Shown here: positions 1 to 8,315 of the stretch, one piece after another
Numbering within the stretch: position 1 is the stretch's first letter
Layout: each line of letters opens with the position of its first letter
Source of the DNA: Fimbriimonadia bacterium
GTDB taxonomy: Bacteria; Armatimonadota; Fimbriimonadia; Fimbriimonadales; JABRVX01
Direction of reading: 5' to 3'
Assembly: GCA_039961735.1 (NCBI GenBank)
Contig: JABRVX010000034.1
Location: 1-51,473 of the forward strand
Length of the DNA: 51,473 nucleotides
The notes under the pieces: model-generated
What the model was told of the DNA's origin: nothing
Database searches by the model: none
The model's input: only the letters and a program-made list of their open reading frames with translations
Program-made: the position numbers and the translations under genes

Positions 1-2
1 TG

Positions 3-2006
3 TCCGATGGTCCTCACACCGTGCAGGTTCGCGCCGTGGACGACTGCGACAACGTCGGTACCAGCACGCTAGTCAACTTCAAGGTGGACAATACACCGCC
101 GACTGCGAGCGTCGACCTCCCGACCGAAGGCCAGTGCACCGGGCGCCAGGTGAGCATCACCTTCACCGCCTCGGACAACCTGCCTGGTGCGTTGAAGCGC
201 TGCGAGGTGTTGATAGACGGCGTGGTGGTTCACACCGACGCGCCGTGCTCGCAGGGCACGCACACGGTCGGTCCTTTCACGTTGAGTGACGGCCCGCACA
301 CCGTGCAGGTGCGTGTGACCGACGACTGCGACAATGTAGGCGTTAGCGCGGTCGTCAACTTCAAGGTAGACGAGACACCGCCGACCGTGGATATTACGGC
401 CCCCTCGGGAGACTGCATCCCGTCGCCGGTCAACGTGGACTTCACGGTTACGGACAACCTGCCAGGCAACCTGACCGTTCGAGTGTTCCTGAACGGCGTG
501 TTGCGCGACACGTTCACGGACCTGCCACAAGGTTCGCACACTGCAGGTCCCTACGTGCTAGCGCAAGGTAGTTACGTCATCCGGGTCGAGGCAGAGGATG
601 TATGTGGCAACGTCGGCTCAGACGAAGCCACCACGACCGTGGATACGACACCGCCGGACTGCGCGCTGCTGACACCGGAAGGGTGTCAAAACTCGAGTCC
701 GGTTACGGCCACGTGGACCGCTACGGACAACTGCAGCGGCTTCCGCTGGGTACTCACACTCCTTCCCGAGGGTGGTACGCCGGTCGAGGTGGCAAGTGGT
801 ACGGACGCCGATCCGTTCACTGCCAGCATCCCGCTGGCAGACGGTCGCTACACGTTACGCCTAGAAGTCACCGACGCTGCCGGCAACGTCTGCGTGAGCA
901 ACAAGAGCTTCACCGTGGACACTACTAGGCCCGAGATCACGGTGATCACACCGCCCGTTCCGCCGCAAGGCCAGTGCACGGAGGTGAAGGGGCTCGAGAT
1001 CCCGATCCAGTTCTCGATCAGCGACCTTACCGACGTGACGTGGTATGTCACTGTCGACGGAAGTACGGCGGGCCTGACGCCGTCGTCCGGAACCGGACCG
1101 AATGGCAGTGTGGTGTGGAACACCGAAGGCTTGGCACTCGGCCAGCACACCATCTGCATCCGCGCCGTGGATGAGTGCGGTAACGAGACCACGCTGTGCT
1201 ACTGCGTAGACTTGTTGCCTCTCGAGTGCCCGCCGATCGAGGTCCCGAACCTGATCTGTGGCGATCTCGGTGTCGACCCGGTGGACGGAGTTCTCCGGCG
1301 CATGTTCCGGCCCGAGGTGATTAACATTGACGGCATCACCATCTGGGACGTGCTGCGATGCAACGGCCAGCCGCTGGACGACATGATCCTGCAGGCGGTG
1401 CGTATCACGAAGGTATCGCCTCTATACAAGTGTGGTGCATTCGTCTTCGGTCCGGGATCCGGTCTGAACACTAACTTCGATAGCGGCCTGAAGAAGGCCA
1501 CGAACGCCGACCTGTACCGCAGCATCTGCAGCATCGCGTTCGGGACGGGTGACGCCACCTGCCTCGGTGACCGAAGCGTGCTGTTCTCGCCGCCGTACAC
1601 GACTTACAACCTGTCTGTGACATTCGTCCGACGACTGCCCGATGGACGAACCTCCCCGCCGGAGACAGTTGATCTAGAGGTCATCGTCAACGGTGAGAGA
1701 TGGCTCACGCGGGACCTGATCCGCTGCAACATCGAGTACTTCTCGACCGTCGCGGCAGGCAGGACGCAGATACCCAAAATCGCCCCCGACGTCGCAGCGG
1801 CACTCTATGCGGCGCTGGACATCCCGAACGACCTGGACGCTCTCATCCAGTTCGAGACGGTGGTGGGCACATCGGCCATCGACTTCGTGCAGATTCTGAC
1901 GCAAGGCGATGTCCGCGGCAAGCAGGGGTATCTGGTGGATAGCGATGAAGAGCCCATCGGGTGCCTCCTGATCGAGATGGCGAACGCTCTACTCTTCCAC
2001 CCGTAA
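3..2006 (+). CDS. Ig-like repeat surface protein, 5' end outside the window
   Basis: The reading frame is open to the first base of the window, so this is the C-terminal part of a larger protein. The first visible residues (SDGPHTVQVR) match an internal repeat, which shows that the repeats continue upstream. About four to five tandem Ig-like units of roughly 90 residues follow, each starting near 'TPPT/TPPD', containing paired cysteines and ending in 'D.CDNVG' or 'D.AGNV'. From about residue 400 the repeats stop and a unique region of about 260 residues follows that I do not recognise. The repeat style is that of bacterial extracellular adhesin or stalk domains, so a surface location is inferred. 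No membrane anchor, LPXTG or dockerin-like tail is visible at the C-terminus. A hairpin terminator follows directly. Confidence 0.85.
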   Translation, partial: SDGPHTVQVRAVDDCDNVGTSTLVNFKVDNTPPTASVDLPTEGQCTGRQVSITFTASDNLPGALKRCEVLIDGVVVHTDAPCSQGTHTVGPFTLSDGPHTVQVRVTDDCDNVGVSAVVNFKVDETPPTVDITAPSGDCIPSPVNVDFTVTDNLPGNLTVRVFLNGVLRDTFTDLPQGSHTAGPYVLAQGSYVIRVEAEDVCGNVGSDEATTTVDTTPPDCALLTPEGCQNSSPVTATWTATDNCSGFRWVLTLLPEGGTPVEVASGTDADPFTASIPLADGRYTLRLEVTDAAGNVCVSNKSFTVDTTRPEITVITPPVPPQGQCTEVKGLEIPIQFSISDLTDVTWYVTVDGSTAGLTPSSGTGPNGSVVWNTEGLALGQHTICIRAVDECGNETTLCYCVDLLPLECPPIEVPNLICGDLGVDPVDGVLRRMFRPEVINIDGITIWDVLRCNGQPLDDMILQAVRITKVSPLYKCGAFVFGPGSGLNTNFDSGLKKATNADLYRSICSIAFGTGDATCLGDRSVLFSPPYTTYNLSVTFVRRLPDGRTSPPETVDLEVIVNGERWLTRDLIRCNIEYFSTVAAGRTQIPKIAPDVAAALYAALDIPNDLDALIQFETVVGTSAIDFVQILTQGDVRGKQGYLVDSDEEPIGCLLIEMANALLFHP

Positions 2007-2013
2007 AGCAAGC

Positions 2014-2042
2014 GGAGCCCGTCTCCGGCAGAGGCGGGCTCC
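2014..2042 (+). terminator. Hairpin terminator after the Ig-repeat gene
   Basis: Arms 2014-2024 and 2032-2042 pair over 11 bp with one G-U pair, enclosing a 7-nt loop, 8 nt after the stop codon. There is no clear T tract, so termination efficiency is uncertain. Confidence 0.6.
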
Positions 2043-2091
2043 GGGGTTCAGGGCCGTCGGCGCACGGCGGCCCGGCTTGGCAAGAGGAAAC

Positions 2092-2129
2092 GGCGCGGGC
2101 GGTCTAACCGCCCGCGCCGGGACTTTTTC
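2092..2129. terminator. Intrinsic terminator between convergent genes
   Basis: A perfect 11-bp GC-rich stem (2092-2102 with 2108-2118, loop tctaa) is followed on the plus strand by a run of five T at 2124-2128. It lies between the end of the Ig-repeat gene and the end of the minus-strand gene at 2153, so it probably works for both strands. Confidence 0.75.
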
Positions 2130-2152
2130 GGGATCAACCCTTTACACGGAGC

Positions 2153-2434
2153 CTACTGCGTATCGTCCGCCTTCACTGGGCAGGCGCCCGTGGGACACTG
2201 TGAAGGATCCACGCAGTCGCCCTTGGCGACCTTCCCCCCTGAGTTCGCTGCAGCAGCGGCCGCTGGGCCGATGGGCATGCAGGACGACGAGCAGTCTGAG
2301 ACAGGGCAGACGGCGCCGCCCTTACTCGCGCTGACGGTGGGCTCTGGCCGCGACATCGCGGCATACAGAGTAATTCCCGCAGCGGCCAACAGCATGGCCG
2401 CCATTGTGAGTGAACCGGCTGAAGCTTTTCGCAT
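2153..2434 (-). CDS. Small Cys-rich protein with an N-terminal membrane segment or signal
   Basis: A 93-residue protein. Residues 8-27 form a hydrophobic Ala/Leu-rich segment suited to a signal peptide or membrane anchor. The rest contains seven cysteines, in 'CPVSDCSSSC' and 'CVDPSQCPTGACP', separated by an Ala-rich stretch. The ATG at 2434 was chosen because an 'aaaggggggg' ribosome site precedes it and the hydrophobic segment begins just after; the frame stays open further upstream but runs into the divergent gene. I do not recognise a family. Close Cys pairs suggest disulfides or metal binding outside the cytoplasm (inference). It is divergent from the SpoIID-like gene with only 40 bp between starts, so the two may share control. 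Confidence 0.6.
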   Translation of the reverse strand: MRKASAGSLTMAAMLLAAAGITLYAAMSRPEPTVSASKGGAVCPVSDCSSSCMPIGPAAAAAANSGGKVAKGDCVDPSQCPTGACPVKADDTQ

Positions 2435-2474
2435 AGCTACGACCCCCCCTTTTATCGATCCATAATACCCGTGC

Positions 2475-3668
2475 ATGGAGGCCAGAACGATCTGCCGGGT
2501 TATCAGGATTGCCCTCTGGATCGCAGTGTTCGCTGCGCTCGCGGCCCCCGCTCGGGCGCAGCTCCGGCCTGTGCGGGTGCTCCTCAAGTCCTGGGAAGGC
2601 GTGCGGCAGGTCCAAGTATCGGCGGAGGCGGGCCTCGTGCTGCTGTCTGCGGACGGCAGTCGCTTCAGCCAGGCAAAACCCGGAGAGTCTGTCAGCCTCA
2701 CGGCTAACGCCGCAGGCATTGTCCGGCCGAACGCCGCACCCATGGCTGAAGTTGTGGTCGCCCCCATCGCCGGTTCCGTCTCCCTGGTCTCCGAGAAGAA
2801 AAAAGCCTCCTATCGCGGCTGGCTCCGTGTCACAGTCGTGGACGGCAAGCTACGCCTGACCAACGAGGTGGCACTCGAGAGCTACCTGATGTCGGTCGTG
2901 CCCGCCGAGATGCCGAGCGGGTTCCCACAGCAAGCGCTGCGCGCGCAGGCGGTGGCCGCCCGAACCTTCATGCTCAAGCGTATGCTGACCAACGCCGAGA
3001 AAGACTTCGACCTGACGGACGGGGAGGGCGCACAAACCTACGCAGGCACCGCCACCGAGAAGCCGACCACCACCGAAGCCGTGATGGCTACCGCCGGGCT
3101 GGTGCTCACCTTCGCAGGGGACTATTGCGACACCGTGTACAGCGCTGATTGCGGCGGTCACACGGCGGCATCGGACGAGATGGGATTTGGAGGCACAACG
3201 CCCTATCTGTGTGGCACGCCAGACGCCCCCTACTGCTCCACGAGCCCACACCGCGGGTGGCGCGTCGAGCGAACCACCGAGCAGTGGGCGCAGTTGGCCA
3301 AGAAGCTGGGTAAAGACGTGGGGCCGGTGCAATCCCTCGCGGTCACCAAGGTCGGGCCGAGCGGCCGTGCTCAGTCGGTCAGCATACAGGGCCCGAAGGG
3401 CACACTGGAGACCACCGGCGCCGCCATCCGCAAAGTGTTGGGCTACGATGTGTGCAAGAGCACCATGTTCAGCGCCATCCAGACGCCGGAAGGATGGGTG
3501 CTGGTCGGGAACGGCTGGGGTCACGGCGTGGGGTTGTGCCAGTACGGTGCCGCCGGACGCGCGATTGCCGGGCAAAGCTTCGAGGAGATTCTGGCTGCGT
3601 ACTATCCCGGAACCGAACTCAAGAAAGTCCTTTCGGATGATCGGCCGGCCCTCTCAGTGAAGCCCTAA
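2475..3668 (+). CDS. SpoIID/LytB domain protein
   Basis: A 397-residue secreted protein. Residues 1-29 read as a signal peptide ending 'APARAQ'. The SpoIID domain covers about residues 115-390, with the family hallmarks 'ALESYLMSVVPAEMPSGFP', 'LRAQAVAARTF' and, near the C-terminus, 'GNGWGHGVGLCQYGA' and 'ILAAYYPGTEL'. SpoIID in endospore formers is a lytic transglycosylase acting on peptidoglycan denuded of stem peptides; related proteins occur widely in bacteria that do not form spores, probably in wall remodelling or amidase activation. The catalytic Glu of the family is consistent with the Glu in 'VVPAEMP'. It is monocistronic, with the tRNA-Leu gene following 25 bp later. Confidence 0.9.
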   Translation: MEARTICRVIRIALWIAVFAALAAPARAQLRPVRVLLKSWEGVRQVQVSAEAGLVLLSADGSRFSQAKPGESVSLTANAAGIVRPNAAPMAEVVVAPIAGSVSLVSEKKKASYRGWLRVTVVDGKLRLTNEVALESYLMSVVPAEMPSGFPQQALRAQAVAARTFMLKRMLTNAEKDFDLTDGEGAQTYAGTATEKPTTTEAVMATAGLVLTFAGDYCDTVYSADCGGHTAASDEMGFGGTTPYLCGTPDAPYCSTSPHRGWRVERTTEQWAQLAKKLGKDVGPVQSLAVTKVGPSGRAQSVSIQGPKGTLETTGAAIRKVLGYDVCKSTMFSAIQTPEGWVLVGNGWGHGVGLCQYGAAGRAIAGQSFEEILAAYYPGTELKKVLSDDRPALSVKP

Positions 3669-3693
3669 GGCCAAAGGTATACTGCCGAGACGA

Positions 3694-3777
3694 GCCCAGG
3701 TGGTGAAACGGTAGACACGGGGGACTTAAAATCCCTTGAGGCGACTCATGCGGGTTCGACTCCCGCCCTGGGCACCA
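3694..3777 (+). tRNA. tRNA-Leu (anticodon UAA)
   Basis: An 84-nt cloverleaf. The acceptor stem gcccagg (3694-3700) pairs with cctgggc (3767-3773), followed by discriminator A and an encoded CCA (3775-3777). The anticodon loop cttaaaa holds TAA at 3727-3729, on a 5-bp stem closed by a G-U pair. The T arm contains ggttcgactcc. The long variable arm fits a class II leucine tRNA. Confidence 0.96.
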
Positions 3778-3941
3778 ACGGAAGGCGTGACGCACGGATG
3801 AGAACCCCGTCCTATTCCACCGAGTCTGCGAGCGTGATCGCCCCTAGCAAACCTAGGAGCAAGAAGCGCGTACTCGAAGGACCTCACGGCACGGACATCA
3901 TCCCCGAAACCACCCTCGAGCCACTGGAGAAGAAGAAGCCT

Positions 3942-5348
3942 ATGTCCAACGGTCGCCACGAGTACGACGTGTGCGTGATAGGCGCAGGGCCTGGCGGCTA
4001 TGTTGCTGCCATTCGCGCCGCGCAGCACGGCCTACACACCGCCTGCGTCGAGAAGTCGCACCTCGGGGGCACTTGCCTAAACTGGGGCTGCATTCCCAGC
4101 AAAGTGATGATTGCCGCGGTGGAACGCTTCGAGCAAGTGAAGCACGCCGAGAAGATGGGAATCGAACTGCCTGGCCAGCCGACATTCGACTTTGCAAAGA
4201 TGATGGACCGGAAGGACAAGGTGGTGGATGCCCAGCGGCGTGGCATCGCTGCGCTGTTCAAAAAGAACAAGGTGGACCACCTCCAGGGGCAAGCGGTGTT
4301 CCTTGACCCGAACACCATCGAACTGGTTGCGGAGGGCGAGAAGCGCAAGGTAACGGCACGCAACTTCATCATCGCAACTGGCTCGTCCGCGGTGCGCATC
4401 CCCATCCCGGGACTCACCGGGGACAACGTTTGGACCAGCGATGACGCCGTGACCGCCACCTCGGTGCCGAAGCGGATGCTGATCCTGGGTGGCGGTGCGG
4501 TCGGCTGCGAGTTCGCCTACGTGTTCAACGGCGCCGGTGCCGAGGTTACGCTCGTCGAGATGATGCCCAACCTGGTTCCGATGATGGACGAGGACCTGGG
4601 CAAGGAGCTCGCCAAGCTGTTCGGGCGGAGCAAGATCAAGGTACACGTGAACAGCACGGTCGAGAAGTGCGAGCAGAAAGGGGACGGCTGGCACTGCTTC
4701 GTGAGCACGCCGGACGGCGTCACCGAGGTCGTGGTGGACGTCGTGCTGCTCGGCGTCGGACGCAAGGCTAACACGGAAGGCCTGAACGTCGAGAAGGTGG
4801 GCGTCCGCCTGCACAAGCGCGGCATCGAGGTAATCAACGAGCGGATGCAGACGCACGTGCCGCACATCTATGCAATCGGCGACGTGATCGGAAAGATTCA
4901 GCTTGCACACGTCGCCTCTGCGGAGGCGCTAGTCGCCGCTGCCAACTGCGCAGACATCCCCGCCGAGATGAGCTACAAGGCCGTGCCGGACGTTGTCTAC
5001 ACGGCTCCGGAGCTCGCCGCGGTGGGATTGACCGAGAAAGCTGCCGCGGAAGCCGGCAGGCCTCTCAAGATTGGGCGATTCGCGTTCCGTCCACTCGGCC
5101 GGGCGATGGCGGCATTGGAGCAGGAAGGCTTCGTCAAGGTGGTCGCAGACGCCGAGCACGGCGAGGTGCTGGGAGTGCATATGATCGGTCCTCACGCTTC
5201 GTCGCTCATTCACGAGGCTGTTGCGGCAGTGCAGATGGAGGCAACGCTCGAAGAACTGGAGCAGACCATCCATGCCCACCCGAGCTTCGCGGAGGCGTTG
5301 GGTGAGGCCATTCACGACGCACAGGGCCACGCCATCCACAAGGCATAG
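3942..5348 (+). CDS. lpdA: Dihydrolipoyl dehydrogenase (E3)
   Basis: A 468-residue flavoprotein disulfide reductase that reoxidises dihydrolipoamide in pyruvate/2-oxoacid dehydrogenase complexes or the glycine cleavage system, passing electrons through FAD to NAD+. Visible signatures are the FAD-binding 'GAGPGGYVAAIRAAQ' near the N-terminus, the redox-active pair Cys45/Cys50 in 'GGTCLNWGCIPSK', the NAD-binding 'GGGAVGCEFAYVF', a second FAD motif ending 'IYAIGDV', and the C-terminal His446/Glu451 catalytic dyad in 'HAHPSFAE'. The frame stays open 48 codons upstream to 3798, but the ATG at 3942 has a purine-rich 'ggagaagaag' ribosome site and gives the usual family length. No E1 or E2 genes are in the window, so the partner complex is unknown. 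The BMP lipoprotein gene begins 21 bp downstream and may be cotranscribed. Confidence 0.95.
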   Translation: MSNGRHEYDVCVIGAGPGGYVAAIRAAQHGLHTACVEKSHLGGTCLNWGCIPSKVMIAAVERFEQVKHAEKMGIELPGQPTFDFAKMMDRKDKVVDAQRRGIAALFKKNKVDHLQGQAVFLDPNTIELVAEGEKRKVTARNFIIATGSSAVRIPIPGLTGDNVWTSDDAVTATSVPKRMLILGGGAVGCEFAYVFNGAGAEVTLVEMMPNLVPMMDEDLGKELAKLFGRSKIKVHVNSTVEKCEQKGDGWHCFVSTPDGVTEVVVDVVLLGVGRKANTEGLNVEKVGVRLHKRGIEVINERMQTHVPHIYAIGDVIGKIQLAHVASAEALVAAANCADIPAEMSYKAVPDVVYTAPELAAVGLTEKAAAEAGRPLKIGRFAFRPLGRAMAALEQEGFVKVVADAEHGEVLGVHMIGPHASSLIHEAVAAVQMEATLEELEQTIHAHPSFAEALGEAIHDAQGHAIHKA

Positions 5349-5369
5349 TCACACAAGGAAGGTGGAACG

Positions 5370-6395
5370 ATGAAGCACGCACTCTTGGTCGCGATACTCG
5401 GCGTCCTGATCCTCGCCGGGTGCGGGGAGAAGAAGGAAGGCTCGGGCGGTTCGACAGGCAAACACAGCCCGGAGAGCGGCCTGGCGATCGTGTTCGATAA
5501 GGGCGGCGTCGGCGACAAATCATTCAACGACAGCGCCGATCGAGGCAGGGCGAAGGCCGAGCAAGAGCTCGGGATGGTCACGAAGACCGTCTCCTCTCGA
5601 AGCGACATTGACTACAAGCCCAACCTCGAGGACCTGGCCCGCCTCGGGTTCAAGCTGATCATCGCAGTCGGCGGCGGCATGCAGAAGGCCGTAGAGGAAG
5701 TTGCACCCAAGCACCCGGACGTGTACATCGGCATCATAGACGGGCACTCCAACGGATTGTCGAACGTGATCGGGGTGCGCTTCAAAGAGGAGGAGGGTTC
5801 GTTCTTGGCGGGCGTGCTGGCGGGCAGCATGACCAAGTCGAACGTGCTAGGCTTCGTGGGCGGCATGAAGATCCCGCTCATCGAGAAGTTCGAGTGTGGC
5901 TTCGCGGCAGGCGTGAAGGCGGTCAATCCATCGGCCCGGGTGGTCGCCAAGTACACCGAGGACTGGGACAACATCGGCAAGGGCAAGGAAGCCGCTCTGG
6001 CTTGCCGTGCGGATGGCGCAGACATCGTGTATCACGCCGCGGGCAAGTGCGGTCTCGGCGTCTTCGATGCCGCGCAGGAGAAGGGCTTCTATGCAATCGG
6101 CGTAGACAGCGACCAAGACGGCCTAAAGCCTGGGACCATCCTGACGAGCATGATCAAGGGTGTGGATGAGCAGGTGTTCCGCCTTGCCAAGATGCTGAAG
6201 AACGGAGAGCTGAAGGGTGGTGACATCGAGGCAGGTCTCGCCGAGGGCGGAGTGGGGCTGAGTGAAATGAAGTACACGAAGGACAAGATCGGCCCCACCG
6301 TGCTCGCCAAGGTGGACGAGTTCAAGCAGCGCATCATCTCCGGCGAGCTGAAGGTGCCGAAAACGCGAGCCGAGCTGGCCGCCTTCCAGCCTTAG
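5370..6395 (+). CDS. BMP-family substrate-binding lipoprotein (BmpA/Med type)
   Basis: A 341-residue protein with a lipoprotein signal peptide (lipobox 'LAGC', Cys18), so it is expected to be lipid-anchored outside the inner membrane. The body matches the BMP/Med family of periplasmic binding proteins: 'IVFDKGGVGDKSFNDSADRG', 'FKEEEGSFLAGVLAG', 'LGFVGGMKIPLIEKFECGF' and 'GVFDAAQEKGFYAIGVDSDQ'. Characterised members bind nucleosides for ABC import. The permease and ATPase genes that normally accompany such a protein are not in the window, so the transporter is either encoded elsewhere or the protein is a stand-alone receptor. A good 'aaggaaggtgg' ribosome site precedes the ATG. Confidence 0.9.
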   Translation: MKHALLVAILGVLILAGCGEKKEGSGGSTGKHSPESGLAIVFDKGGVGDKSFNDSADRGRAKAEQELGMVTKTVSSRSDIDYKPNLEDLARLGFKLIIAVGGGMQKAVEEVAPKHPDVYIGIIDGHSNGLSNVIGVRFKEEEGSFLAGVLAGSMTKSNVLGFVGGMKIPLIEKFECGFAAGVKAVNPSARVVAKYTEDWDNIGKGKEAALACRADGADIVYHAAGKCGLGVFDAAQEKGFYAIGVDSDQDGLKPGTILTSMIKGVDEQVFRLAKMLKNGELKGGDIEAGLAEGGVGLSEMKYTKDKIGPTVLAKVDEFKQRIISGELKVPKTRAELAAFQP

Positions 6396-6412
6396 GGCTG
6401 CTGTAAGAGTGT

Positions 6413-6497
6413 CTATGCCCCGGTCTGCGCTCGCCGCTTCTCTGCCACTGCAGTGCACACGGGAACCTATGGACAGGTGGGGCATAGGGATTTTTTT
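6413..6497 (+). terminator. Hairpin with large structured loop and T7 tract
   Basis: A perfect 9-bp outer stem (6413-6421 with 6479-6487) encloses a 57-nt loop that contains its own small palindrome (cactgcagtg). The stem is followed by a run of seven T at 6491-6497. It lies 17 bp after the BMP lipoprotein gene and about 80 bp before the HAD gene, so it is most simply the terminator of the lpdA-BMP unit. The large loop is unusual for a plain terminator. Confidence 0.6.
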
Positions 6498-6575
6498 CTC
6501 GAGAGGCCCGTGAACCGCGGCCCGAGTTCAGCGTGTCGTGCGCAGACCTGGTGGGTCATGACACACTAGGGTGCA

Positions 6576-7295
6576 ATGCCTCGATTGTCTCCCCGCGCCA
6601 TCACTTTCGACGCTGCCGGCACACTCGTAGACGTCCGGTACGAACCCGTCGGCTTCATGCTGGAACTGTTACGGGAACAGCAGATCGAAGTTGACGAGGA
6701 AACCCTTCGCACCGAGTACCTTCCTATGCGTGTTGCCAGGCAGGGGGAGTATGCCCAGGCGATACAGGCGATGGGCGCACGAGGACGGCGGGCGTTTTGG
6801 AAGAGATTCACTGCCGACCTACTATCCTCAATCGGAGTGCCATTGAGCGAAGGTCATCTTGCCCGAATGTCGGAGAGAAGTGATGAGCTGTTGCTTTGCG
6901 AGAACTCGCCGTACTGGCGCCTATATCCCGATGTGCGCGAGGCTCTGTCGCTGCTGCGCCGCAGGGGCGCGCGGCTGGCCGTGGTGTCCAACTGGGACGA
7001 CACACTCCATCCCGTCCTCGAACTCCTCGGCATCGCACAGCAGTTCGAGTTCGCACTGGCTTCCCTGGAAGTAGGTTGGGAGAAGCCCGACCCGCGCATC
7101 TTCGGCCGGGCGGTGGGACGGCTGGGCTATGAGCCGTTCGAGGTGGCACACGTCGGCGACAACCCGTTGGACGACGGGGAAGGCGCGGCGCGTGCAGGCC
7201 TGTTCCCCATCATCGTGGACCGCGACGGCGCATATCCGGGGCTTCCGTTCGCCCGCATTCGGTCCTTGACGGATTTGGCACTGCTTTATGAGTGA
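6576..7295 (+). CDS. HAD-superfamily hydrolase, subfamily IA-like
   Basis: A 239-residue cytoplasmic protein with the four HAD motifs: motif I 'ITFDAAGTLVDV' (nucleophile Asp12), motif II 'VVSNWDD', the motif III Lys in 'GWEKPDPRIF', and motif IV 'HVGDNPLDDGEGAARAG'. The residue two after the nucleophile, normally the acid/base Asp of phosphatases, is Ala14. L-2-haloacid dehalogenases and HDHD3-like proteins also lack that Asp, so phosphatase activity should not be assumed. The substrate is unknown. The gene overlaps queA by 8 bp, and five genes follow one another closely, so this is the first gene of an operon reaching 11442. The ribosome site before the ATG is weak. Confidence 0.85.
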   Translation: MPRLSPRAITFDAAGTLVDVRYEPVGFMLELLREQQIEVDEETLRTEYLPMRVARQGEYAQAIQAMGARGRRAFWKRFTADLLSSIGVPLSEGHLARMSERSDELLLCENSPYWRLYPDVREALSLLRRRGARLAVVSNWDDTLHPVLELLGIAQQFEFALASLEVGWEKPDPRIFGRAVGRLGYEPFEVAHVGDNPLDDGEGAARAGLFPIIVDRDGAYPGLPFARIRSLTDLALLYE

Positions 7296-8289
7296 GTCGA
7301 TGGACAGCTCACTGTTCGACTACGACCTGCCACACGAGCTGATTGCGCAGAGTCCAGTGGAGCCGAGGGACAGCTCGCGGCTCCTGGTTCTGCCTCGCGC
7401 TGGCGACTCCATCGAGCATCGGCACTTCCGCGATCTGGCCGAGCTGCTCGAGCCAGAAGATGTACTCGTACTCAACGACACTCGTGTCAGCGCCCGCAGA
7501 CTATTTGGCAGGAGGCCGAGCGGGGGCGCGGTGGAGCTGCTTCTAATGCGCTCGCTCGGCGGCAATCGCTATCAGGCGTTGACGCGGCCCGCACGCCGCC
7601 TGAGGCCGGGCGAACGAGTGATCTTCGATGATGCTCCGGAAGCCTTCATCGAAGAGGTCGGGGAAGGCGGTCAGCGCGTCGTTCGGTTCGACGGGCCGCT
7701 CGGAGACGCTGGGGAGATGCCTCTACCTCCCTACTTCCACGGCACGTTGCCAGACCCGGAGCGTTACCAGACCGTGTATGCAGCGGAAGACGGGAGCAGC
7801 GCAGCGCCAACGGCTGGCTTGCACTTCACGCAGGAATTGCTGACTCGCATCGAACGGAAGGGCGTACGCGTCACAAGAGTCACGCTTCACGTCGGGCTCG
7901 ACACCTTTCGACCGTTGCCGGAAGGGCCGGTGGAAAAGCACAAGATGCACGGGGAGACCTACACAATCCCCGAGGAGACGGCCAATGCGGTTCGATTCTG
8001 CTCGGGACGAGTGATTGCGGTTGGCACGACGGCGGTGCGGGTGTTAGAATCGGCGGGACCGCGGGAGCAGATGGAGATGGGTCAAGCGACCACGCGGCTG
8101 TTCATTAGGCCGGGATACGAGTTCCGGTGTGTCGAGGGGATCGTGACGAACTTCCATCTGCCCCGGACGACGATGTTGTTGATGATCTGCGCTTTCGCAG
8201 GGCGGGAACGGGTGCTCGCAGCGTATGAGGAAGCAAAGCGGGCGGGCTACCGGTTCCTTAGCTTCGGCGATGCGATGGCTATTCTATGA
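7288..8289 (+). CDS. queA: S-adenosylmethionine:tRNA ribosyltransferase-isomerase
   Basis: A 333-residue cytoplasmic enzyme that transfers and isomerises the ribosyl moiety of SAM onto 7-aminomethyl-7-deazaguanine in tRNA, forming epoxyqueuosine at wobble position 34. The recognisable family sequence runs from 'LFDYDLPHELIAQ' at the N-terminus through 'LNDTRVSARRLFG', 'GSSAAPTAGLHFT' and 'VTLHVGLDTF', to 'TNFHLPRTTMLLMICAFAG' and 'GYRFLSFGDAM'. Length is normal for the family. The ATG at 7288 overlaps the HAD gene; a second ATG at 7300 is an equally possible start. No other queuosine genes are in the window. Confidence 0.95.
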   Translation: MSESMDSSLFDYDLPHELIAQSPVEPRDSSRLLVLPRAGDSIEHRHFRDLAELLEPEDVLVLNDTRVSARRLFGRRPSGGAVELLLMRSLGGNRYQALTRPARRLRPGERVIFDDAPEAFIEEVGEGGQRVVRFDGPLGDAGEMPLPPYFHGTLPDPERYQTVYAAEDGSSAAPTAGLHFTQELLTRIERKGVRVTRVTLHVGLDTFRPLPEGPVEKHKMHGETYTIPEETANAVRFCSGRVIAVGTTAVRVLESAGPREQMEMGQATTRLFIRPGYEFRCVEGIVTNFHLPRTTMLLMICAFAGRERVLAAYEEAKRAGYRFLSFGDAMAIL

Positions 8290-8315
8290 TTGCTGTTCTT
8301 TGAGGTGAGTGGACC

